A stretch of DNA of 64,000 nt from Spinacia oleracea (taxonomy: Eukaryota; Streptophyta; Magnoliopsida; Caryophyllales; Amaranthaceae), in contig NC_079487.1 of the NCBI RefSeq assembly GCF_020520425.1, positions 87,487,141 through 87,551,140 of the forward strand, given 5' to 3'. The notes below the pieces were generated by a model. That model worked only from the letters and a program-made list of their open reading frames with translations. It did no database searches and was not told the origin of the DNA. Below, piece by piece: positions 36,249 through 48,144 of the stretch. The position numbers were made by a program, and so were the translations under genes. How positions within the stretch are numbered: the stretch's first letter is position 1; the number at the start of each line of letters is the position of its first letter.

Positions 36249-37265
36249 CCATCATCATCCTCCATATGTTGTGGTCCACCTCCTCTTCATCCTACATACA
36301 GTCGATAGCATCGTAATACATGGGATCTTCTTGATCATCACCCTCTGCCTCAAACTCCACATCCACTTCATCATCAACGTACATACATGTCGGGTAATGT
36401 ACTTTCAGAATCACCAACATCATCAAGTAAATACTTACAAGTTTCAACCACAACATCAACATTAGTTACCCAAGCATGAACATCAACATTAAGAATGTTG
36501 AGTGAATGCGATACAGTTTCTTGCAATTCCCAACAAGGCCTTTCTCTCTTCAACACAAAGTCGTTATCGTAACAAATATCACTTTTTTGTGGTACCATAG
36601 GTGGGCGTTAAAGTGATCATCGAGCGGTTGATTATCAATAGTGTTTGTCTTGATTGGATCCCAAGATGTTAAAACTTAGATGCTTGGTTTATTGTACACC
36701 GTTGTTGGATAATTTGGTCAATCGCACGTCCGAGATTCTGATTCTGCTTTGAGCTTACTCTGAAATTTCTCAAGATTAGATGACATGATTGAATTAGTTA
36801 AGGTTATTTTTTAATGGAAGATAATTAAGGTGTTAAGGTACAAAAGAAATTGGGTTTTGGAATCTGGTTCTTTTATTGGGGACTTCAAGTGAAATTCGTA
36901 GATCAGAGATATTGAAGTAGATATTGGGTTTGTTGATGGTTTCCATTAAATACTTGATGAGTATATATTTATAACACATTAGGTGCGTGTATTGTATTTA
37001 GGGATAATGTATTTCCTTGCGACAAAGAAATTCAATTTTAGCATATTTATGAATCAATGATATATTTTTAACCTACACAATTTAGGAGTAGTACATTCTA
37101 TTTACAAAGCCCATTAATTAGCCTTATTTTCCTAGACCTTAGCCCTCACCACCCCTAACTGGAATGACCCTGACTCGCCCTTAACTAGTATGACCCTGAC
37201 CACTAATAATTTTAAGTGACCCACAATTAACCCAACCCATTATTGATCCGCAACAACCTTCAACT
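36249..37265. other. Unassigned sequence next to the solo LTR
   Basis: A minus-strand frame (about 36598-36374, then shifted to about 36270) has an acidic end with DDEVDVEFEAEGDDQEDPMYY. This resembles the acidic tails next to plant transposase genes, but I cannot name it. The rest is AT-rich without features. A poly(C) run lies at 37269-37282. Confidence 0.3.
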
Positions 37266-37368
37266 AACCCCCCCCCCCCCCCAACCCCCCAACCAGGCCT
37301 AGGTACAATATATGTATAAAACGTTTCTGAAATAGATTGGATATAAAAGGTAGGACATCTTGTTACAA

Positions 37369-37504
<136 letters not shown>

Positions 37505-37510
37505 TCTCTA

Positions 37511-37657
37511 GTAAGAACACTTCTTACGATAAGAACACTATATGGAATTGGTATTTTCGTAATTTTTATAAACAAATACCCCTAATTTAATAATTCATTC
37601 ACGCTGTTTTTTTTAATTATTTCAGATTCCTCTCTCTCCCTTCAATTCCCCTCTCTC

Positions 37658-37721
<64 letters not shown>

Positions 37722-38614
37722 CTTTTTGAACACTTCTCTCCCTGATCGTCGTCGCTGCTCGTCTCTCGCCTCTTGCCACTCGTCGTTGCTCGCTGCAGTT
37801 CTAAGTTCGCTGCAAACCAGAAAATCGAAATCGATTCATCGAAATCGCCAATCGATTCTTGGAAATCGCCAATCGATTTCAATCGATTTACAATGAGAAC
37901 CTCTGTGAACCGATTTATCAATCGATTTACCGGCAATTCTCAGCATTGAGAACCTCTGGCGGCAGCGGTGGAGAATCCTAGCTCCAGCGGTGGCGGCGGC
38001 GAATCCTAGTTCCAGCGGTTAAATCGATTTATCAGCACTTCTCAATTCGCCGGTCGCTGCTCGTGGTGGTTCGTTGCACAATTTCAGGTGTTTAATCTGA
38101 ACTATCTACCTTACTAGCTCAAACTTTGTAAATAAGTTAAGGAAAACTGATTCTGCTTTAATAATGGAATTGGTTCAATTGGCAGTGCGGCTGATTCCAT
38201 TGATTTTGCTAAACTAGTTTCTGAGTTTATGATCCTTAGTTTTAAGTTTAATTTGATGTTTCAATTGTAAGATGTTCAATTTATTTATTTTTTTCAATTA
38301 TGTTCTATTTTATGAATAACATCTGATTGACAAATTTCATTGAAAAAAGTTTGTTTGTTTTTTTGTTAAATTTGCACTTCATTTCAGGAGATTGTTTTGA
38401 TATATTACGGTTTAAAATTATATGACAAGATGCCATTAATTTAGAACACAAGGCCTAAGATTTAGAACACAAAGCTTGAGATTTAGAACATGCATAGATG
38501 ATAGAGGAATGTGTCGATAATCTTAGATATTACAAGATTTTTTTGAGAATATGCTTGAAATATTTTAGAACATGGAGAGTGTAAAAGTGTTCTTATCGTA
38601 AGAAGTGTTCTTAC
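37511..38614. mobile_element. Non-autonomous inverted-repeat element in a TA microsatellite
   Basis: A perfect 29-bp inverted repeat, beginning GTAAGAACACTTCTTACGAT, lies at 37511-37539 and 38586-38614. Further out, the right side carries GGTGTTCTTACCGGATCCC and then a TA tract (38645-38661). The left side has GA and TA tracts at the matching place. Insertion in TA repeats recalls the Micron/mTA type of MITE known in rice, but I cannot assign the family. The inside has many ATCGATT motifs and a spliced-looking CAATTTCAGGTG at 38082-38093, with no coding similarity. Confidence 0.6.
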
Positions 38615-38661
38615 ATAAGGAGGTGTTCTTACCGGATCCCTCCCCTATATATATATATATA

Positions 38662-38944
38662 ACGTTGTAGTAGTCGGGGGTTAATTTCAATTGTAATCGG
38701 TGATTACTTAGGAGTTCCCCTCGAGCCGGGGGCCTCCTAATGTGTTTTCTTCTTAACTACCAAAAATAAATAAAATTAGGGGATTTATGAATAATGAAAA
38801 TCCAAAATTTAAAAAAAAAAATCATAAAAAGACTCCGTTTATTAAAAAAAACAAAAGATCATCCAATTAGTACAATGCTTAGTAGTTATATACTTCGTAT
38901 ATCTCTAAAATAATAAGCATAAAGAGTACATGTTACTAATAAGA
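38662..38944. other. Unassigned AT-rich sequence
   Basis: No gene, RNA or repeat structure is visible beyond short A-runs. It separates the inverted-repeat element from the cysteine-rich peptide gene. Confidence 0.4.
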
Positions 38945-39208
38945 TCACCATGTTGCATAAGTATCACTAGCATACTCGTACTCAATATATTGATGATGGT
39001 CGCTCCGGTTACAACCGCAATTACCATAAATTATTATTGTACCAAAATTGTAATACTTGTTTGGGATAAAATTTCGACACGGCACTGAATTACATTTGCA
39101 ATGTGCATATACTACATCGTAATTATAACACTTTTGTCATCCTCTCATTTGCACCAATAGAATTAGAGCCATAATCATTAACATTATACCTATTAGCGGA
39201 TTTTTCAT
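38945..39208 (-). pseudogene. Small secreted cysteine-rich peptide gene, one in-frame stop
   Basis: On the minus strand an ATG at 39208 opens a frame that reads a hydrophobic leader (MKNPLIGIMLMIMALILLVQ) like a signal peptide. Codon 24 is TGA (39139-39137). The same frame then continues for 63 codons to TGA at 38947-38945. It contains six cysteines in the pattern C-x9-C-x-C-x4-C-x20-C-x-C and a Tyr-rich tail. A signal peptide plus a six-cysteine domain is the layout of plant secreted cysteine-rich peptides. I do not recognise the family. The single stop at the leader/mature junction suggests a recent pseudogene. Sequencing error or readthrough cannot be excluded. A TATA box lies about 70 bp upstream. 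Confidence 0.5.
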
Positions 39209-39275
39209 TAATTATATAACCAAAGTTTCTTGAGAGTTAGACAATCTTGAACAATAGTAACCAATGAAGTACTCC

Positions 39276-39284
39276 TATATATAC
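39276..39284 (-). promoter_or_regulatory. TATA box upstream of the cysteine-rich peptide gene
   Basis: On the minus strand GTATATATAGGAG lies about 70 bp before the ATG at 39208, just after a CACGTG-type motif (39284-39289). Position and sequence fit a plant core promoter for the short gene. The sequence evidence is modest because the region is AT-rich. Confidence 0.35.
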
Positions 39285-39840
39285 ACGTGACTATGTCATA
39301 AAGAAGTGAACAAGGGTATACATGTCAACGTACTCATAAAATAACAAAGATATTGTACATAATTATATATATGATATTCAATTATTCGTAAATCAAATCA
39401 ACCGCTAATATTTATAGAATTTTCACATAATAAGCAATTAGGTTGATTAAAAAGAGAAATTTATTATATATGGAAATTGTAAATTATAATAACAATGATA
39501 TTCTTTATGTATGATTAACTAATAGTTAGTTTATAGTACCAAGCTATATAATGAAGGTAGTATACTTTATTATTAAACTACATTATATTAATTTAAGATA
39601 TTAATTACTACAAATTATAATTTAGGTAATATAAAACTTTATATTATATTTTATGTAAAATAAATTATATTAGTTTATAATATTCTTTATTAATTTACTA
39701 CTGCGTATAATTAAATAATACCAAGTATAATTTAGGTAATGAGAGGAGGGTGATACGATTCATGTATATCCCTACTGCCCTCTTCTATTAGTTAAAGGTT
39801 ACTCCGTAGTTTGGAAAAACATTAGTGGATTTCGACCCAA

Positions 39841-40107
39841 CACTACAAGAATGTGTATCTTTAACGACAACCTAATTACGACGGGTCAAAAATCCCGTCG
39901 CAAAAGCCTTTTGCGACGGGACTAACAACCAAACAATGACGGGAATAACCGTCGCAAATGTCTTTTACGACGGGTTTACGACGGGATTTCTATTAACGAC
40001 GGCCCCTTTTATGACGGGTTCGCGACAGGAAATCCCGTCGTTAATCAACGATTATTGGCTTTTCGCGACGGGATTTCCTGTCGTTAATAGTACAATTTCT
40101 TGTAGTG
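39841..40107. mobile_element. Mini-CACTA element (267 bp) with CAA target duplication
   Basis: It starts CACTACAAGAA and ends TTCTTGTAGTG, perfect 11-bp terminal repeats. It is flanked by CAA at 39838-39840 and 40108-40110, the 3-bp duplication typical of CACTA transposons. Inside, the motif CGACGGGA and its complement TCCCGTCG recur about a dozen times in both orientations. There is no coding capacity, so it needs a transposase from elsewhere. Confidence 0.9.
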
Positions 40108-40110
40108 CAA

Positions 40111-42876
40111 ATAGCATATGGGTCATGTCATATCTTCCGTTCTATTCCCAAGTATATAGAGAATTAAAAGAAACTAGGTCCAAAATTTAGAAAAATCTTT
40201 TCTCGAATTCCCAAGTGGAAAAAACAAATACTTATTCCCTATTTCGGGAGGATTTTATGTGTTGTTATTTTATTTTTGATGAAAATTAGGTTGTATTAGC
40301 CTCCGTATAATTTTTTTTTTTGGGATGTTGCACTTGTATTAATGAAATAACTTCTTCATAAGAAAAATGTTTAGGGAGAGACTTTGGTGTTTTAATGCGA
40401 ACGTTACTCAAATACGCAGTATTTACTATTATTTTATTAACTATTTACATCATCAGGACAAGGAAAAAAGACAAAAAAAAAGACCTCTCTCATCTGTTTC
40501 GTCTTTAAAATCCCAAAAGTTGCACTCTATATCTATTTAGCTAGTTACATATCCCCTCAAAAAAGTTTCATTAGACCACGAGAATCATGGCTATTTAAGA
40601 TAGTGCGACAATAATTTTGTACTCTAAATTGCTAATATCAAACATGAATTTATTATTTAACTATTAAATTTAATGTAGTTGTGAATAATTTGTTATACAA
40701 AATTATAGAATATCATATGATAGTATGTGACATTCCAAACACTTCTAAACATATTGAGTCGTTCTCCATAGAGCTTGAACCATTAACGAACTTGACTACA
40801 CTTGCCTCTAGTTGAAACCTTATGTCTTTTGAGCTTCTTCCTCGTCGTCGACTACCTTATCAAAACCAGCCTCGGAATACATGCATGGTTCCATTTATGC
40901 TCAGAACTTTCTTGCATCAATTCATAGAGATCAGCAACCTCATCCACACCAAGTTCGCACTATCCACTTTTTGAAAGATGGTTGTGTATCTTAATGTTCG
41001 AAATCGATTGTTCTTTCCAACTCTCGATGGGATGAGATGGTTATTAAGATAAATTAAGTGTAAGGTAAAGAAATCTAAGTCCTTTAATATTTGAGTCAGT
41101 GATAGGCTATAGACATAAAGGGAAAAAAAATAGGATCAACGTTAACGATGATAAATGTACGATATGACACATATTTGAATCCCCTCCCATTTTGTAAGTA
41201 GTATTTTCTTTGTACCTCAATTTGAAAAAATAGAAGTAGAGTACGAAGTATAAAACTCTAAAAAGCACTATCAATTAACAAGTCCTTAGTCACATGTTGA
41301 CTGTTTTGCCTAGTCTTAATCAAGCACCGTGCACCGCTCTTCATGCCTCGATGCTTAGACGAGTAAGACTTCTGCCCAACGATATAAATTCCTTAGTTCT
41401 AGATATACGCTCAATTAGCTATATTGGTTCCTAACTATAATTTACAGTCCTTCGCTAGTGTGTCTGATCATCTCTTGGCACACCTCGTCGCTTAGTTTCC
41501 TCACTACACTCTTAAGTGAAGAAGGAAGATTGAGTAGGAGGAAAACACAAGTGCCTTTGAGAATTCTTTCTTGTATTTAACTCGCAACTTCAATCTACAA
41601 ATGAGGCTTGGTGCCTATTTAAAGGCCACCATCCCCTAATTCCAGAATATTCACACATATACACACCCTATAATATTCTATACTCTTCCTACAAGGAAAT
41701 GCCTACAAGTTTCTAGAGCATTCTTATTTCCAATGGAATTTCCTATACAAGAAGGTACTTAGACCCTACTAAATACTTAAACAAATCTAGAACCTTACCC
41801 ATGGTGGGAAGGTTAATCCTTATTGAACGTGAACTGAACTTAACTTGACTGTCGACTTTAACCATTGAATCAACTAACAATTATCCACTAGTTGTCAAAC
41901 AACGCCGTAAAAGTATTATTATCAGCTTTTAGGTGAAAGAGGTTTGTGACCCTTGAAGGAAAATGAAAATTTTATCAAAATTACTGCTATATTTGCTCGA
42001 AAATATGCATAACTGCATAAGAGAAATTCGTATAAGATGCAATTTGGATAGAGGTAATAAAAATGTGGTTGTGCTTTAGGTCACTTACCGAAATTATAAT
42101 CAAGGCTCAGTTGGTGACCAATTGGACACAAGACACCCCAATAAAACCACTTTTAGTACCAACACAAAATATGTCAGTACAAATAAGGAAAACAACTCGT
42201 ATTCGTGCTCCTTAGCAGTGTATTAGTATACCAATACCACACTAGTCTCATTATAAGACCAAATTAATGGATACCAATAAGAGTCATTTGCATCCATTTT
42301 AGAAATAATCCACTTAAGACTTAGAGTTCCTCTTTACTTTGACCCATCTTTACTCGTCAGCATGTCTATTGTACAAATTCTTCAAGAAATTTGCTCGACA
42401 GTTACTGATAAAGTTGTTTTTGGATAGGAGTCTAGGTACAATTGGGTAAGTCTAGAAACCATTTTCATATACCTATGATAAGAATCTCGATAAGGTCATT
42501 GAGATTATGTTATTTTGTTGTATTGTACATAAGCCGATACACTCATATACATGTAATTGAAATCAGAATTGTCGATATTAGGGGCATTAATGAGCAGATA
42601 CATTCATGAACAAGGTCAAACTTGTTTCCTGAGTAAATGTAAGAGTTTAAACAAGATCAACCTCGATTAATCAACAAGTTTAGCTCCAATAGTTATGTGA
42701 CTTGTTTAGCCTCGTGAACAATTCGTTTGCATTAACTATACTACATATAAAAGAGAACTCATGATTTGGACTTAAATGGCAAATGCATAGTGTAATCTTC
42801 TGGTAGAATCCTCTAAATCCTAGACTTTTCATCTCTTGTTTTTTTTTTCTTTTTCTTTATGTGTTTAATTAAAATA
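40111..42876. other. Long AT-rich intergenic stretch
   Basis: I see no intact gene. On the minus strand about 41660-41290 has a TTTAAATAGGCACCAAG core-promoter-like start and a leader that could be an LTR remnant, but no partner LTR or coding region supports it. No RNA gene or repeat array is apparent. Confidence 0.4.
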
Positions 42877-42881
42877 ACCAT

Positions 42882-43306
42882 TGTTCCGGTGTTGCAAAGA
42901 TGGAAACAATGGGCTTCGAATGAAGGCCCTTTTGTATGTGTTGAAGATCTTGCTTGTTTGAATGAGTGGAGTCCGAATTCACCTGCACAAGAGCAAAGTC
43001 ACTGGCCTCGGGGGTGTTTCCGAGGAAAGCCCCTCCGATGCCTAAGTAAGAATGATGCTCGGATTCTAGAGAGAAGTTCTCTAGAAGAGTAGTCTTAAGG
43101 CGATAAATTGGACGTACCTTGAGGTGTGAGCCTTGGCGACCTATTTATAGTGTTTGCATAATAAATGCCCATAGGTCACTTATTGTTATTGGGCCTTGGG
43201 CCTTAATGGATGGCTGAATAGCCATTGGTAGGTTTGATGTTGTTGTTTAGAGCCATTGGGCTTTGGACTTAGTGGCCCAATTGAGAATCAATTGGGAGCC
43301 CAAACA
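42882..43306 (-). repeat. 3' LTR of the Tat-type element
   Basis: Read on the minus strand it starts TGTTTGGGCTCCC and ends CACCGGAACA. It appears identical to the LTR at 53966-54390. The purine-rich CCGGGTCTGGGGGGCATGT just inside (minus strand, about 43307-43325) is the likely polypurine tract. Confidence 0.95.
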
Positions 43307-43485
43307 ACATGCCCCCCAGACCCGGTCCATTTAGAATTAAATGGGTGGGTTTCCAGCTGTCAGAAGTCCGAAAGTTCCCTCTCTTTTTTGAAAAGGGATG
43401 ATTTGCATTGATGACAAGTGTTGGGAATTGTACTGTGTCATGGAGATCGTGGGTTTGAGGAAGTTGATGCGCCCTTTCTCTTTTC

Positions 43486-43493
43486 TATAAATA
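43486..43493 (+). promoter_or_regulatory. TATA box of the antisense gene in the Tat-type element
   Basis: TATAAATA lies 255 bp upstream of the ATG at 43748 on the plus strand, inside the element and outside the LTR. It is followed by a pyrimidine-rich leader with CATTCTCTCTCTAAATTCC. This gives the antisense gene a promoter separate from the LTR promoter. Confidence 0.65.
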
Positions 43494-43747
43494 CTGGGTG
43501 CCTTGCTCCTTTTAAACTTTTTACTCCTTATTTCAAACCCATTCTCTCTCTAAATTCCGGCGATCGCAGTGCAATTTGCTTCTTCAGATCTACGAAATTC
43601 GGCCAACTTTAGACTTCGGGAACTTGTGTTGTTCGCTTTATCGGCGAATTCCGCTTCGGAAAAAGGTAATTTGTTTCTGAGTTCTCCTTTTTTCTTCGTT
43701 CTTCCTTCTACCCCTCAATCTAAACCCTAGATCGAGATTTCGCGACC

Positions 43748-46700
43748 ATGGCAAAGAATAGGGGCAAAAACAAGTTCGTTGTTGGCTCCTCTAGTGAGAG
43801 AGAGAACGTGCCTTCGGGGAGGTTACCGAAATCTTCGAGGGGTCGACCTTCGGAGAGGCCGTTGGAGAAGAGTTCGATTGGTTGGGATGCTTCCGAAGAT
43901 GAACGTGCAACCTCTGGTGAGAGAGCTGGTTTTTCGGGTGTTCGTCGTCGTTACTCCGAGTTTCCAGTTCATTGGTCGGAAGCTGATCCGAAGGGCAAGT
44001 ATGCCTCAATTTTGCATGAGACCACGCAGATCGACGGTCCGTTGGAGAAATCGGTCAGCGGTGACTGGTTGGTGGAAGCGAAGTTAGGGAATTATCATCG
44101 GAAGGCCGAGGAGCTATACGGAATTCAGCATGCCTTGGGGTACTGGTGCGAGCTTCCTGAACAAGAGCGTCCTCGGGTGACTCATCCACCGAGGGGGTTC
44201 ATTTCCGTGTATACTCACCATTTGGAGAATGGTCTCCGCTTTCCTTTGGATCCGTTCGTATCCGAGGTTTTGGTGTCGTACAACATTAGTTTGGCCCAGC
44301 TCACACCCAAATCTATGAGGCACATAATCGGATTTAGATGGGTGTGTGACTTCGTCAATTTCCCTTGCTCTGTCGCTATTTTTCGGGATCTTCACGATCT
44401 GGTTCTCAACCATGCTTCCAAGGGTGATGGGTATGGTTGGTGGACCATTGTCAACAAGAAGTCCCGAAAGAGGGGGGATCCGAACTACATCACGGCGTAC
44501 CCCTACCTTAGCTCTGACCACAATTGGAAGACGGAGTGGTTGCTCGTCCGTGTGCCGACGGATCCGAAGCATCCCAACTTTTATCGTCCTCCGAAGTGGT
44601 TCGTGGCTCCTGATCCTGATATGAGGGGTGTGGCGGCTCCAGATCGGAACCATCGCCACTACGTGGACCTCCTCCAGTGGTTCTTGGCTCAAGAGGATAA
44701 CCACCGACTGCCGTCTAGCTGGCTCCCGAATCTCAATTACATTCTGAGGGAGGACATTCTTGTTGTTGCCGGTCTCAGCAGGATTTTTGACAGGGGTAGG
44801 TGTCTTTCGGCTGAGACCGTTTTTTCAGTGAGTTTGTCCTCTTTCCTGTTTCGTTTTGCTGACATGTTTTGTGCTTTGTTTTTGCAGAGTACGGCTTTAG
44901 CTGCATTGATCCTAAGAAGTTGGGCATTTCTTTGGATTTGAAGACTATTCACGACCCGGCTCCCGAGTACAAGTTCGGAAAAGATAACCCTCGTAATCCT
45001 CGTCTGAAGGATTACGTGTTGTCTCCTTTGGGGGTTGCTCGGATATCCGAAGTTCGAGCTGATCCGTGGGATTCCGCCTCTTCTGTTGAAGCTGTTCCTG
45101 TGAAGGTTGTGCTTCCTGAGTTGAAGACGACTTCGGATCCGGTGAGTGTTCATTTATAGGCTCGATTTTCTGTTTATCTTTTTCTTTTCGGTTGGCCGTC
45201 GGCTAACGTCTTGGTCCTGGACCATCTTTTTAGGGTCCTGGGACTGACGCTGTGCCGCGTGCCGTTCCTTCGGTTTCATCTCCGGCTCGGATAGATATCT
45301 CTTTATCTAGGAACCGGGTATTTCCCGCTTTTTTCTCTATTTCTTCCTTTTTCTTCTTTTACATTCGTTGACCCTTGGTCTCCCCTTTTTAGGATCAACG
45401 CAAAAGGAAGGGTAGCACTCTTTTGAGGCCTTCCACGCATCCGAAGAAAGTGAAGGCTTCTCAGCCCTCGGAGAAGGTATTTGTTCTGACTTGGAGTTTT
45501 TGTAGTTCGTTTCTCCCCTTTTCGGAAACTAATCTTTGAATGCTTGCTATGCAGGAAGCAGTTTCGGAAGTCATGCCTCCTCCTAAGAATCTTCTTCACT
45601 TCATGCCCTTGCCAGGGCAGAAGTTAAAGAGTGTGGTGGTTGCTGAACCGCCGGCCGTGGATCAGCCGCTGATCGAGGAAGATATCATCCCTTCTCCCCT
45701 TAAACCATCTGCTGCTTTGGGGATCGAAATCCAGGATATCACCGAGGTGATGGAGGCGATTGAAGCCGATTTTGTTCCTGGTTCGGATGTCCCTGAGGTA
45801 GCTGGGGAGAAGAAGGAGTCTGCTGATCTTCCCTTCGAGAGGGAGAAGAGTCCAGACAAGGAGATGATAGATCTCTCGGGCCCCGAAGCTGCGGTCCCCG
45901 AGGTTCAGAAGGAGGTTCCCTCTGCTGGAGAGGAGGAGCAGCCCGAGCAAGGTTTGACGAGGAAGAGGCGCCACTCAACTTTGGGTTCTACTTCTACCTC
46001 GGCCCTGGATAGGCTGATCCATGCTGATCCCTGTTCGGATGTTCCGCTAAAACGGATCCCCGAAGAAGTAAGGGAGGCGATGGCTCGATATGCCAGGGCT
46101 CCGATTTTGGGAGAGGACCCTTTGGCTCACGTGGGATCCTTGGTGGGCCCCGAGGCTGCTCGGGAGAATCTGCTTCGTGCTAACCCGCAGTGGAGGGTTC
46201 CTGGGGCCGAAGAGAGGAATCCGGCAATGATGGCCCAGTACTATCTGAACGAGGTAATTTGCTAGATTTTTCTCTTTGAGTTGTGTTTTTGTTTTATGTT
46301 TTTCCTATTTTGCTCATCTTTCTCTCGTTCCCAGGCTGTTTTCTGGTCTTCGTTCGCTTCCGAGTGTAGCTCGGTTGAGGAGAAACAACTGAGGAAATAT
46401 CGTGAGGCTTATGCTCGTGATATTCCCATTTTGGACCAGAAGGCTGGGCAACTCCTCTCCGAGCTTACGGAACTCAAGCAGCTGTACCTTCACTATAGTC
46501 GCGAGGCTAGAGAGTCTGCTGAGAAGATCGGGACCGAGGTTGGCCAGCTCATCTTCCGAGTTGAAGAGGATGCTGAGAAGATCGCTTCCTTTGCTGAGGA
46601 GAAGAAGGATATGGCCGCTAAGTTCGCTAGCGAACTTGAGGAAAAAGATAGACTCTTCCAGGAGATGAAGTCTAAATTTGAAGCGGCCGACAAGGAGCGT

Positions 46701-47135
46701 AAAGAGGCGGAGTTAAGGCTCCACCATTTTGTCCAGCATCGGGAGCTGATCCAGCAGCAAGCTGATAAGGTGCCTGTCCTTCGGCTGAAGCTTCGGGAAA
46801 AAGATGACTATATTCGGAAGCTGGAGCAGGAGCGAGTCAACCTCTACACTGCTGATCAGTGTAGAGAGCAGTACTGGAACGGCATCCTGGGTGCTCGGCG
46901 CATGTTTGCGAAGCACATGCCTCACTTCCCTTGGAACGAGAAAGTTCCTCTATGGATGCAGGCCGAGGACCACTTGGTGGAATGCCAAGCTGATCGAGAT
47001 GAAGCTGAAGCTGAACGCCAAGCTGCTCTTGCAGAGGCTCGGGCCCAGAAGGCAACTTCCGAAGGTGATACCACTGCTGGGGGTTCTTCGAAGGATGCTC
47101 CCCTAGGGGCCGCTTCTGAGACTCCCAAGAGTTAG
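43748..47135 (+). CDS. Six-exon antisense gene of the Tat-type element (989 aa, putative gypsy-type transposon protein)
   Basis: Exons 43748-44795, 44888-45141, 45234-45317, 45393-45476, 45555-46253 and 46335-47135 join in phase across GT-AG introns to 989 codons and a TAG. The amino end is basic and Ser-rich. Residues about 150-350 hold ENGLRFPLDPFVSEVL and MRHIIGFRWVCDF, which I match to the plant putative gypsy-type transposon family (PF04195-like). The middle (about 490-720) is acidic and Pro-rich. The last exon (724-989) is a long Glu/Lys/Arg coiled coil, then a Gly/Ser tail. Antisense frames between pol and the 3' LTR are known in Tat-lineage elements. Their role is unknown. This copy has no broken frame, its own TATA box and a poly(A) signal. 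Confidence 0.8.
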
Positions 47136-47366
47136 GGATTCGGGCAGTCGTCTTCTTCAGAGTCGGTCGGTTCCAGTTGAGGACTTCCGAATATGTGCTT
47201 GCTTTTCCCCCTTTTGCCTCGGCGCTGCGTTGTACTCATTTCTTTTTGCTTTCTTTAGTACTTCGGTAGGCCGGTATTGTCTGTTGATGGCTGCCGATTT
47301 TAACTTGTTTCATTTTGTTTTCAATTTTTGAGGTTTTCGATGTGTTTGTACTTCCCCCAAATATTG

Positions 47367-47372
47367 AATAAA
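47367..47372 (+). terminator. Poly(A) signal of the antisense gene
   Basis: AATAAA lies 232 bp after the antisense stop codon, within ATATTGAATAAAAAATG, just before the tandem repeat array. It supports a complete plus-strand transcription unit. Confidence 0.45.
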
Positions 47373-47497
47373 AAATGAATGTTTGTTACTTGGCTGCTTC
47401 TTTTCAACTTGTTCTTTCGCAATTTTTAGGTCTTTAAATCCGTAGATTTCTCGAGCTCCTCTTTCTGTAGACTTGCTAAAAACCTTTTGATCTTGCG

Positions 47498-47760
47498 AGC
47501 TCTTTAAATCCGTAGATCTGCTAAGAGACTCTTTAGTTTTGCGAGTTCTTCAAATCCGTAGATCTGCTAAGAGACTCTTTGACTTTGTGAGTTCTTCAAA
47601 TCCGTAGATCTGCTAAGAGACTCTTTAGTTTTGCGAGTTCTTCAAATCCGTAGATCTGCTAAGAGACTCTTTAGTTTTGCGAGTTCTTCAAATCCGTAGA
47701 TCTGCTAAGAGACTCTTTAGTTTCCAGACTCTTCAAATCCGTCGATCTGCTCAGAGGTTT
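47498..47760. repeat. 46-bp tandem repeat inside the Tat-type element
   Basis: Five to six units, each about 46 bp, carry TCTTCAAATCCGTAGATCTG and AAGAGACTCTTTAGTTTTGC. The middle copies are nearly identical and the outer ones are diverged (first at about 47490, last at about 47730). It lies between the antisense gene and the end of pol. Such arrays are common in Tat-type elements. Confidence 0.9.
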
Positions 47761-48144
47761 GGATTGTTCTTCCGATCTCTTGTGGTTCGGAAACCTGGGC
47801 AAGAGATCGCTAGTCTGCCTCTTTAGTTATGCCTTCGGCGATCCGTGGATCTGAGCCGGAGTTTTATAACTTGATTCGAGCGACTGTTTGTTGCGAACAA
47901 ATTTTATTAGGGTACCGCGAATCCGAGGATTCTGGACGGTTCCCTGAAGTGTATGATTTGGTCATTTCTTGCATTTTATCAAGGAATGGGCAAAGTCAAC
48001 CTGTTTTTGGTCTCGGATTGATCAGATCCGAGGCTGCATATATATATAAAGGGACAATAAATGTAGAGATAAGTTTAATGAAACACATGGTGCCAATGGC
48101 TTTCCTCTTCTCATTAAACAACTTACTTGGTTTACAGACAGAGA

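Noticed and set aside
36374..36598. Minus-strand frame with an acidic tail as a gene
   Set aside because: No recognised domain, no clear promoter or splice sites; kept only as a note in the unassigned region.
47498..47760. CRISPR-like array
   Set aside because: The units are contiguous 46-bp tandem repeats without spacers, in a plant retrotransposon.
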